64,000 nt of DNA from Sapria himalayana (lineage: Eukaryota; Streptophyta; Magnoliopsida; Malpighiales; Rafflesiaceae). The notes under the pieces were generated by a model, which was not told the DNA's origin, ran no database searches, and was given only the letters and a program-made list of their open reading frames with translations. The stretch spans positions 1 to 64,000 of the forward strand of contig JAREIK010018633.1 in the NCBI GenBank assembly GCA_029783825.1, read 5' to 3'. The stretch's first letter is position 1. Each line of letters starts with the position of its first letter. Both the position numbers and the translations under genes were made by a program. Of the stretch, positions 1 through 12,258 are shown one piece after another.

Positions 1-1036
1 TTTGTCTATCTATTTATCTAACTATATGTCTATCAATCTAGTGTCTATATATCTATATCAATCAATGTATCTATCTATATATATATTTATTTATCTTATA
101 TCTATATATCTATCTTTCTATCCTTCTATTATGAATGAATCAATCAATATATAATATATATCTATCTACTATCTATCTATCTATCTATATACTCACCTAT
201 ATGATATATCTATCTAATTATCTATTTTCTTTATATGTGACTGTCTATTATGTATTTATCTATCTGTTTGTCAAATATCTATGTGTCCATCTTTTTCTCA
301 ATCAATCTATCTATCTAGCTTTCTATCTATCTATCTATCTATCTAACTATCTTTCTGTTATTTATTTATGTATCTTTCTATTTGTCTATATTAAATCTAT
401 GTAGTTGTCTATCTATCTATCTACCTATCAAATCTACTATTACTATCTTTATATCATATATCTATCTATATATCTATCTCTCTTTCTATGTTCAATGTAT
501 CTATCTAATATCTCTCTATATACTATTATTATCATCTATCTATATATCTATTTATTATTTATTATAAATCTAATTATCTAATTATATATATCTTTATTTC
601 TATCTATCTATATATATTCTATTTATCAAACAATCTACCTACCTACATACCAATATATTCTATTTGTCTATCAATCTATCTACATATCTATATGTATGTC
701 TGTTTATAATCTATCTATCTATATATCTATCTATCTGTATCTACATATCTATGAATATATCATCTATCTATCTATTTGTCTATCTCATTATCTATTAATC
801 AATCAATGTCTAACTAACAATCTAATTATCTATATATATATATATATATATCTATTTATGTAACTCTATATTTATCTATCTAACTATCTATCCATGTTTG
901 TCTATTTGTCTATCTTCTATATGATCTCTCTATTTATTAGTTTATCTATCTATCTAACTATGTATCTATCTGTCTATCTATCTTTCTATATATCTATAAT
1001 TATCTATCTATCTGTTTTACTGCTTATATCTATCTA

Positions 1037-1068
<32 letters not shown>

Positions 1069-2906
1069 ATATCTACCTACCTACATACATACCAATCTAT
1101 AGATTTATATATATATCTATGATCTATCTATCTATCTAATTATCTATGTATCTATCTATCTATACATACACATACTACATACATATATATATATATCTAT
1201 ATCTATATCAATATCTATATATTTATATCTGTCAACCTATTTATCTATCTAATATCTATATATATATATATCTAGATATTAACATTAATTTACTTATCTA
1301 TCCATCTATTTATATTATAATCTATCTATCTATCTATATTTCTATCTATTTATCTATATACTTATCTATTTATCTATCTATTTGTGCATTGGTCTATCTC
1401 ATTATGTGTACATCTATCTAGTTTCTATCTATCTATCTAACTATATGTCTATCAGTCTATCTAACTATCAGTCTAACTATCTATATGTTTATCTATCTAT
1501 CTATCTTTTAATCAATCCATCAATCTATCTATTCATATATCCATCTATCCTTCTATCAATCTATGTATATGCACCTATTTGTCTATCTGTTATCGATGTA
1601 TCTATCTCTCTTAGTATCTATATTTCTATCTATCTTTTAATCTATAACTTTATCTATCTATCTACCTATCATTCTATCTCTCATCTATTTCTTTATATAT
1701 TTATCTAATTGCATATTATCTATCTATCTATGTATCTGTCTATCTGTCTATATATCAATGTGTCTATCCATCTATATATCATCTATTGTCTATCTATTAT
1801 GTCTTCTATCTATCTTTCTATCTATCTATATGTCTATTATCTATCTGTTTATCTTTCTATCTGACTATCCATCTATTTCTCTATCTAACTATTTGTCTAA
1901 CACTCTATATATCAATTAGTCTATTTGTCTAAATGACTATCGGTCTATAGTCTATCTATCATTCTATCTATCTATCTAGCTACATATCTATCTATCTATC
2001 TCGCTAGTATCTATCTATCTATCTACCTATCTATCTATATGTTATCTTTATATCAATCTACATGTCTATCTATCTATCTGTCTATATGTTGTAAATCTAG
2101 TTGTCTATCTTTCTATATAGCTATATATAAATCTATCTATATATAAATCTATCTATCTATATCTTTCTATCTTTCTATCTATCTAATTATCTATCTATCT
2201 CATTATCTATTTGCCTATCTATTTATCTGTCTATCTATCTATTAATTTATCTATATATCTGTCTATATCTTTTTTTCTATCTATGTTTATGTATGTCTAT
2301 CAAATCTCTACCTATTCATCTTTCAATCCATCTATCGTCTATCTATCTATCCATCTATACATTTTCCAAATATTTATCTATCCATCTTATTATCTATTCA
2401 TCTATTCATCTATCCTTCTATCCTTCTATCCATATATATAGCTATTGATCTAACTATCTATCCTTTTATCGATCTTTTCATCTATCCATCTATCCATATA
2501 TCCATCTTTCTATCTAACCATCTATCAATCAATCCTTCTATCATTAACTATCTTTTAATCTATCTATCTATCCATCTATCCTTTAACCATTGAAACTATT
2601 TATATATTTATCTATCAATCAATTTGTCTATGATTTTATTTTTCAATCTATCAATTTGATTAACTTAATCTGTCAAAATGTATATCAATTTATCTGTGAA
2701 TCTATCTAGTATCTATATATCTATGTGCCTGTCTATCTATTTATCTATCTATATATTTATATTTATCTATCTATCTATCATTCTAACCTTCTAACAGTCT
2801 ATTTATCTATTTATCTCTTCTATACATTTGACTATCTATATCTATCTATTATCGTCTATATATATGTCTATCTGCCTATCTATCTATCTAACTATATATC
2901 ATCTTA
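1..2906 (+). repeat. Degenerate TATC tetranucleotide satellite, TATC strand
   Basis: The stretch is almost wholly runs of TATC/CTAT with point changes (TGTC, AATC, TTTC) and short TA runs, for example around 832-850 and 1038-1063. No gene is visible. On this strand the repeat reads through every frame as Tyr-Leu-Ser-Ile without stops, so the many 60-110 codon open frames are not genes. The array runs off the left edge of the window. Confidence 0.95.
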
Positions 2907-2952
2907 TAGAGAGATATATAGATAAATAGATAGATAGATAGGCAGATAGACA
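2865..2952. repeat. Palindromic junction where the satellite switches strand
   Basis: The TATC array becomes a GATA array at about 2,906. The switch is a real inverted repeat: tgtctatctgcc at 2865-2876 is mirrored exactly by ggcagatagaca at 2941-2952, and most of the sequence between pairs as well with a few small indels. The two sides of the junction are therefore arms of one fold-back unit and not two unrelated arrays meeting. An inverted duplication or break-repair event is inferred. Confidence 0.7.
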
Positions 2953-3081
2953 GATAGATAGATAAATAGATAGACAGATAAGTAAAAATAAATAGATAGC
3001 TATATCGATAGACAATAGACAGACATATAGAAAGATAGATACATAGATAGATAGAAAGGACGAAGAAAGAAAGAAAGAAAG

Positions 3082-3113
<32 letters not shown>

Positions 3114-6100
3114 TATAATTAGAAACATAGATAAATAGATAAATAGGTAGAAAGATAGACTAATAGATATAAGATAAAGATAGAAATAAATAAACTAATT
3201 GACACATAGGTAAATAGGCAGAAAGGTAAATAGACATATTAAGATAGACAGACATATATATATATAAGACAAATATACAAGTAGATAGATAGATAAATAG
3301 ATAGACAGATAGACATACAGACAAATATAAAGTTAGATAGACTAATAGACATTCATACAAAGAGATAGTAAAACAGATTGACAAATAGGCAAATATACAG
3401 ATAGACAAACAGAAAAATAGGTAGTCAGGTAGGAACATAGATATAAATAGATAAACAAACAAACAACATAGATTGATTGATTGAAAAATAGATTTATAAA
3501 CATGCAGTTAGACAGATAGATAAATAGATAGATACTTAGATAGAAAAATAGACTAACATATAGAAAGAAAGAAAGATTGATTGATTGATTGATGATAGAC
3601 ACCATAGACACATAGACAGATGGACAGATAGACAGATAGAAAAATAAGATAGAAGATAGGCTGGAAAATATATAGACATGTAGATATACACATAGAAGTA
3701 TAGACATTAGATAGATAGATAAATTGATAGATAGATAGACTAATAGACTTATAGACAAATAGATAGATAGATAGATAAATAGATAAACAAATAGATAGAT
3801 TAATAGATTGAGACAAATAGGCAGATAGACAGATAGATTGATTGATAGATAGATAGATATAAATAGATGGATAGATAGACAAATAAATAGATATAAAAAA
3901 TATACATATAGACAGATAAATAGATAGACATATGGATAGATAGATAAAATAATATTATATATATTATATATATAATAGACTGATAGCTAGAAATCTAGAT
4001 AAATAGATAGATAGACAGATAGACAAATAGACAAATAGACATATAGATAGATAGAGAGATATACAGTAAGCAAATAGACGATACATAGATAGAAAGACAT
4101 ATAGGTGGATAAATAGATTGATAGATTGAGAGATACATAGGTAGACAGATAGACAAATAAAAAGATAATAAATAGATAGATAGGCAGATAAACAAATAAA
4201 AAGATAAATAAATAGATAGATAGACAAATAGACAGATATAGATAATAATAGATAGATAGACAGATAGAGAAATAGATAGAAAGTCAAATAGAAAGATTGA
4301 TAGACATATAGGCAAATAAAAAAAATAAACAAATATGCAGATAGGTAGATAGCTAGTTAGGTAGAGAGGTAGATTTGAAGATATGTAGATAAGAATATAA
4401 GAAGAATGAAAGATACGTAGATAGAAAGATAGACAGATAAATGATTGATTGATCGATTGATTGGTAGATAGGCAAGTAGATACATAGATAAATAGATAGA
4501 GATAATTAGAATGATAGATATAGGTAGATAGATAGATTGAAAAACATAAAAATATATAGACAGAGAGAAAGATAGACAGACAAACATATAGATACATAGA
4601 TAAATAAACACATAGATTGAAAGATAGGATCATATATAACTAGACAGATAAATAAATAAAAATGGATAGATAGATATAAATATATATATATATTGATAGA
4701 TAATAGATAGACAGATAGGTAGATAGATAAAAAGATAGAGAGATAGAGAGATAGATAGATAGATAGGTAGACAGACAGATAGATAGATAGAAAATAGTTA
4801 GATAGATAAAAAGTTAATTAATTAGATAGACAAATAGACAGATGCATAATTACAAGAATAGATAATTACACAGATAGATAGATACACTAATAAATAGATA
4901 GGTAGATTGATAGAATACATATAGAATGATAAGTAAATATAAAGACAAATAGATAGATAGATAAATAGATAGATAGATAACAAATAAATAGATAGATAAA
5001 TAGACAGATAGATATATAGGTAGACAAATAGAATGATAGATAAAAAGATAGATAGAACATTTAGATAGATAGAAAGATAGATAAATAGATAGATTAGATA
5101 GATACATAAAAATAAAAAGACTGATAGAAAGATAGATAGACAAATAGATAAATGGATAGAAAGATAGATGGATATACAGATAGATAGTAAGTTAAATAGA
5201 TTGAAAAGATAGACAAATAGATAGATAGATAGATAGATAGACAAGTAGATAGAAAGACAGACAGATAGATAGATATATAAATAGATAGACATATAGATAA
5301 ACATATATATTGATAAATAAATAAATATATAGATAGATGATAGGTAGGTATAAATAAATATAGATAGTAAGATAGATAGACATTTAAATATATAGTTAGA
5401 TAAAAAGATGGACAAATAGATAGGCAGAGAGATAAATAGATAGATAGATAGATAGTAGAGAGATATATTGACAAACAAGTAGATTGACAAATATAAAATA
5501 TATAGATAATTAGAGAAATATAAATAAAGAAAAATAAATAGATATAAACATTGTCAAATAAAAAGATAGATAGATAGATAGATAGACATATAGATACATA
5601 CATACATATATAGACATAAAGATAAAATACACATAAACAGATAGAGATAAATATATAGATAGATAGATAGACAAATACATAGATAGATAGTTAGATATAA
5701 AATTATATAGAAAGATTGATAGATTGATAGATAGACAAATGATTAGGTAAATTTTTGGAAGAAAGAAAGAAGAAAGATAGATAGACATATAGACAGACAG
5801 ACAGATAGACAAAGAGATATATAGATAGATAGATAGACAAATAGAGTAATTGATAGATAGATAGATAATTAAATAGATAGAAAATTAAAAATATAGATAG
5901 ATAGACAGATAGATCATTAGACAAATAGATAAATATTATATAGATTGATAGATAACCAGACAGATAGGCAGATAAATAGATAGAAAAACAAATAGATAGA
6001 AAAAATAGATAGATAGACATGTAGATAGATAGATAGATAGAAATATAGATTGATAATTTTTAGAAAGATAGATAGGTAAATAGATAGATAGATAGCCATA

Positions 6101-9100
6101 TAGATAAATTGACAAATATAAGAAATAAAGAAAGATAGATAAGAGACATATAAATTGATAGACATAGAGATTGATATACGATAGATATATAGTTATAAAG
6201 ATATATGATATAAAGATAGACATATAAATAGAGAAAAATTTAGATATTTAGCCAGAAAGATAGATAAACATATAGAAAGATGGAGAGTGATAGATATAAA
6301 GATATATAGATAGATAGATATATAGAGAAAGAGATAGAAGATTTATAGATAGAGAGATGAAAAGACAAATAAATATTTAGATAGATAGATATATAAACAT
6401 AGATAGATAGACAGATAGATAGATAGACATAGAGATAGATTAGATATTCAGATAGATAAATAGATAGATAGACAAATAGATTAATTGATTGATGATAATT
6501 AGATAGATAGATAGATTGATTGATTGATATATAAATAAATAAATTAATAGATAAATAGCTTTATAGATTGATAATACATAGATTCACCGAAAGATAGATA
6601 TATAGATTGATTGATTGATAGACATATAGCCAAATAAACAAATAGGCAGATAGGTAGGTGGGTAGATAGGTAGATTGAAGATATGTAGATAAGAAGATAA
6701 GAAGAAAGAGAGATACATAGATAGAAAATAGACAAATAAATAGATTGATTGACGATTGATTAGTAATAGGCAAGTAGATACATAGATAAATAGATAGAGA
6801 GATAATTAGAATGTCAGAATGATAGGTAGATATATAGATTGACAAACATAAAAATAGATAGATATATAGAAAGACAAACAGACAAACATATGATATATAG
6901 ATAAATAAACACAGATTGAAAGATAGGATCATATAGAACTAGACAGATAAATAGATAAAAAATAGACAGATATATATATATATATTGATAGATAAATAGA
7001 TAGCCAGATAGGTAGATAGATAAAAAGATAGAGAGATAGGTAGATAGATAAATAGGTAGACAGATAGATAAATAGTTAGATAAAAAGTTAATTAATTAGA
7101 TAGACAAATAGACAAATAGACAATAGATAATTATAAGAATAGATAATTACACAGATTGATAGATACACTAATAGATAGATAGGTAGATAGATATAATACA
7201 TATAGAATGATAAGCAACTATAAAGAAATAGATAGATAGATAGATACAAATAAATAGATGATAGATAGACAGATAGATTATACGTAGATAAGTAGAATGA
7301 TAAATAAAAAGAAGACATTTAGATAGATAGAAAGATAGATAAATGGACAAATAGATAGATTGACAGATTGATACATAAAAATAAAAAGACTGATAGAAAG
7401 ATAGATAGACAAATATATAAATGGATAAAAGATAGATGTATATACAGATAGATAGTAAGTTAAATCGATTGAATGATAGATAAACAAATAGATAGATAGA
7501 TAGATAGACAAGTAGATAGAAAGACAGACAGATAGATAGATCGATATATAAATAGATAGACATATAGATAAACAGATATATTGAACATAAATAAATATAT
7601 AGATAGATAGATAGGTAGGTATAAATAAATATAGATAGTAAGATAGACATTTAAATATATAGTTAGATAGATAGATAGACAAATAGATAGGCAGAGAGAT
7701 AAATAGATAGATAGATAGATAGATAGTATAAGAGACATATTGAAATAAGTAGATAGACAAATATAAAAATATATAGATAATTAGAGAAATAGAAATAAAG
7801 ATAATTAGATATATATAAACATTAACAATAAAAAGATAGATAGATAGACATATAGATAAACACATACATAGATAGACATAAAGATAAATATACATATAAA
7901 CAATAGATAGATAAATATATAGATAAATAGACAAATACATAGATAGATAGTTAGATATAAAATATATAGAAAGATTAACAGATAGATAGATAGATTAGAT
8001 AAATTTTGAAGGAAAGAAAGAAAGAAGATAGACATATAGATAGACATACAGATAGATAGAGAGATATATAGATAGATGATAGACAAATAGAGTAATTGAT
8101 AGATAGATAGATAATTAAATAGATAGAATATTAAAAATGTAGATAGATAGACAGATAGATCATTAGACAGATAGATAAATATATTATATATATATTGATA
8201 GACAACCAGACAGATAGGCAGATAAATAGATAGAAAAACAAATAGATAGAAAAAAAAATAGATAGATAGACATGCAGATAGATATATAGATAGAAATACA
8301 GATTGATAATTGATAGAAAGATAGATAGGTAAATAGATAGATAGATAGCCATATAGATAAATTGACAAATTTAAGAAAGATAGATAGATAGAGAGACATA
8401 TAAATAGATAGACATAGAGATTGATATACAGATAGATATATAGATATAAAGATATATAGATATATAGATATATAGATAGACATATAAATATAGAGAAATA
8501 TAGATATTTAGATAGAAAGATAGATAGACATATAGAAAGATGGAGAGTGATAGATATAAAGATAAATAGAAGATAGATATATAGAGAAAGAGATAGATAG
8601 ATTTATAGATCGAGAGATGCATAGACCAATAAATATTTAGAGAGATAGATATATAAACATACAGATAGATAGATAGACATAGAGAGAGATAGATAGATAT
8701 TCAAATAGATAAATAGATAGATAGACAAATAAATTAATTGATTGATTGATAATTAGATAGATTGATTGATTGATAGACATATAGGCAAATAAAAAAATAG
8801 ACAGATAGGTAGGTAGGTAGGTAGATTTGAAGATACATAGAAAAGAAGAAGAAGAAAGAGAGATACGTAAATAGAAATATAGACAGATAAATAGATTGAT
8901 TGATCGATTGATTGGTAGATAGGAAAGTAGATACATAGATAAATAGATAGAGAGATAATTAAAATGATAGAATGATAGGTAGATAGATAGATTGAAAAAC
9001 ATATAAATAGATAGACAGATATTAAGACAGACAGACAAACATTTAGATACATAGATAAATAAACACAGAGTGAAAGATAGGATCATATAGAACTAGACAG

Positions 9101-10697
9101 ATAAATAGATAAAAAAATAGACAGACAGATATATATATATATATATATATATATTGATAGATAAATAAATAGACAGATAGGTAGATAGATAAAAAGATAG
9201 AGAGATTGATAGATAGATAAATAGATAGACAGATAGATAGATAGATAAATAGTTAGATAGATAAATAGACAAATAGACAGAAAGATAATTACAAGAATAG
9301 ATTATTACACAAATTGATAGTTACACTAGATAATAGATAGAATACATATAGAATGATAAGCAAATATAAAGACAAATAGATAGATAGATAAATAGATAGA
9401 TAGATAACAAATAAATAGATAGATATATAGACAGATAGATATATAAGTAGACAAATAGAATGATAGATAAAAAGATAGATAGACATTTAGATAGATAGAA
9501 AGATAGATAAATAGATAGATTGACAGATAGATTACATAAAAAATAAAAAGACTGATAGAAAGATAGATAGACAAATAGATAAATGGATAGAAAGATAGAT
9601 GGATATACAGATAGATAGTAAGTTAAATAAATTGAAAAGATAGATAGACAAATAGATACATAGATAGACAAGTAGATGGAAAGACAGACAGACAGATAAA
9701 TATATAAATAGATAGACATATAGATAAACAGATATATTGATAAATAAATAAATATATAGATAGATATATGTAGGTATAAATAAATATAGATAGTAAGATA
9801 GATAGATAGACATTTAAATATATAGTTAGATAAAAAGATGGACAAATAGATAGGCAGAGAGATAAATAGATAGATAGATAGATAGTAGAGAGATATATTG
9901 ACAAACAAGTAGATTGACAAATATAAAAATATATAGATAATTAGAGAAATAGAAATAAATATAAATAGATAGATATAAACATTATTAAATAAAAAGATAG
10001 ATAGATAGACATATAGATACATAGATGCATACATAGACATAAAGATAAATATATACATAAACATATAGCTATATAAATATATAGATAGATAGATAGACAA
10101 ATACATAGATAGATAGTTAGATATAAAATTATATAGAAAGATTAACAGATAGATAGAAAGACAGATTGATTAGATAAATTTTTGAAGGAAAGAAAGAAAG
10201 ATAAATAGACATATAGACAGACAGACAGATAGATAAAAAGATATATAAATAGATAGATAGCCAGATAGAGTAATTGATAGATCGATAGATAATTAAATAG
10301 ATAGAAAATTAGAAACCTAGATAGATAGACAGATAGATCATTAGACAGATAGATAACTAGATAAATAGATTGATAGACAAACAGAGAGATAGGACAGATA
10401 ATTAGATAGAAAAACAAATAGATAGAAAAAAATAGATAGATAGATAGACATGGAGATAGATACATAGATAGAAATACAGATTGATAATTGATAGAAAGAT
10501 AGATAGGTAAATAGATAGATAGATAACCATATAGTTAAATTGACAAATATAAGAAAGAAAGAAAGATAGATAGATAGACATAAATAGATAGAACATAAAG
10601 ATAGATATACAGATAGATATATAGATATAAAGATATATAGATATATAGATAGACATATAAATAGATAGACATATAAATAGATAGACATATAATGATA
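2907..10697 (-). repeat. Degenerate GATA (TATC on minus strand) satellite
   Basis: This is continuous GATA/TAGA-type repeat with embedded TA runs (about 3083-3108, 4679-4692, 6971-6985 and 9131-9154) and GAAA-rich patches. All long open frames lie on the minus strand and are Ser-Ile-Tyr-Leu translations of the tetranucleotide. From about 4,350 rightward it has a clear higher-order period, entered separately. From 2,907 to 4,350 I could not match it to that period. Confidence 0.95.
4350..10697. repeat. Three-copy higher-order repeat of ~2.2 kb in the GATA satellite
   Basis: Non-canonical landmarks recur in the same order three times. The string ggatcatat occurs at 4627, 6926 and 9080 (spacings 2299 and 2154). 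The block aaattttt followed by a GAAAG run occurs at about 5749, 8001 and 10176 (spacings 2252 and 2175). A GGTAGGTAG patch followed by gaagatat-like sequence occurs near 4355, 6650 and 8805. Units are approximately 4350-6640, 6641-8805 and 8806-10697, the last shorter. Kilobase segments were therefore duplicated in tandem after the tetranucleotide array had diverged. Confidence 0.85.
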
Positions 10698-10847
10698 GAT
10701 AGTGATGTTTAGGAATGATAGATATACATATATACATGATAGATATACATATATACTATAGTATATATGTATAGATATAGATATAGAACAGCAGGTAAAG
10801 TATTATTCCATTTATACTTCACAAAGAAGGCACTAAACATCACTATC
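10698..10847. repeat. 150-bp fold-back with 15-bp perfect inverted ends
   Basis: gatagtgatgtttag at 10698-10712 is the exact reverse complement of ctaaacatcactatc at 10833-10847. The interior is partly self-complementary TATAC/GTATA sequence. It sits exactly where the GATA satellite ends and mixed-sequence DNA begins. It may be a small inverted-repeat element or a hairpin left at the satellite boundary. No target duplication was found outside the arms, so the mobile-element reading is weak. Confidence 0.5.
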
Positions 10848-12258
10848 AACATTAATAAGAAATGTAAATATAATTTAATTTTCGAAAATATAATCTAAAA
10901 ATTAGTAGAGGAAAACCTATAAGACATGCCACGATCCAAGCTTTGTGCATCAAAGTTCGCACCCTGCCTCCCCACAACAAGAATTCTCTCCTGGTCCCAA
11001 AGCCTGTAAAAGGGTTGCTCTGCCATGCCACCCCCTGCAGCACATATGCTTTCGTGCAGCTTTCATACAATGTTTATTCCCCTCTCCGTGTGCTTGCATC
11101 AATGATTTAGATTATTTGCTTCATTGCATTAGTCCATCGACCTTGTAGCTTATGCTACCATATGGTTCCTCTCTTGGTTCAAAGAAAAGACCGTCACTTC
11201 ATGTATGCATCAACATAACTGCAAAAAAAAATTAATATGCACTCCATAAAAACAATATGCACTCCATAAAAACAATATACATTCAAAGAAAAAAAGAAGA
11301 ACAAAACTTTAAAAATTAGATGTTGTCTTCCAAATATAGAAAACAAATAGGCTACACAAAATTTATTAACTTTGTATAACAATGCATCTTGACTCATCTT
11401 CTCCCACCTATTCTCACTCCTCTTCTTTTCATGCTCATCGACAGGGAATATATTGATGTGCTAGTTTGTGTAGCATGTGGATTGGCACCCACCACAACCT
11501 CATTGATAACACTACTGAGACGTGCTTGTGCAAGTGCAGACTGGTATGGGAATGCCAAAGATTCCATGTCATTGTTATTTGATGACCACATCCAAGCATT
11601 ACTTGTAGCTTTCAAACATGGAACAGGAATGGAGTTTGGATCCTTTGTTTCTCATTGTTTTTAATTTTCTTGGCGGATCCCCACTTTGGTTTTCCTTGGA
11701 TTGGGTACCTTGTCATCAGGGCTTGGTTGTTGATCTTATAAATCCTTTCATCTCGAAAAAATTCATATGGGTGTAGAATCTGCAATGGTTGAGCTTTAGA
11801 AGTTTATGTGAGAACAAGATAAGAAGCAATTGGATGTAACATGTTCAAAAACTTATCTCTCTGGTTTATCTAGCCATCTCTCATGTATTGCAGTGCAAGA
11901 AAAGTGTTGGAGACAATGCATTTGCGGGGATGGAATTAGTTATTGGCATTAACGATAAGGTTGTTAAGATCATGTCCCATTAAGAAGGCTTCGTACCACG
12001 ATCTCCCATGCTAGGTGTCAATTGCATACCATGATGCCCCTCAAAGAGGCTCGTAATAGCCACAATTTCTCATGTTCAGCTCGTCATCATCTATGAAAAT
12101 ATGAACATGCAAGAGAAGGAGAACAAGCAAAATGATCTGAACAGCAAAAATGGAGATTTGCACGAAATAAGAGTATCAAGAACAAACTTGCATCTACATG
12201 GGATAAAAATTTTTTCATTCATCTCACAGCTTCAGAAGCTAACGTGCTATTCTCAACA
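10848..12258. other. Unassigned spacer, no recognisable gene
   Basis: This is the least repetitive stretch on the left side. It has moderate base composition and short open frames (up to 91 codons on +, 11389-11664; 73 on -, 11394-11615; 72 on -, 10852-11070), none resembling a family I know. It contains a perfect 20-bp tandem duplication (11234-11253 and 11254-11273). It lies where the 3' part of the minus-strand CACTA element would be expected, but I could not align it to the intact copy's 3' region, and no CACTA terminus is visible here. Confidence 0.5.

Noticed and set aside
1..10697. CRISPR-like or rRNA spacer array reading of the regular repeats
   Set aside because: There are no constant direct repeats with unique spacers; the period is a tetranucleotide and the genome is a plant nuclear one.
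11389..11664. 91-codon + frame and 73-codon overlapping - frame as a possible small gene
   Set aside because: No recognised motif, no clear splice or promoter context, and both strands are open. Kept only as unassigned spacer.
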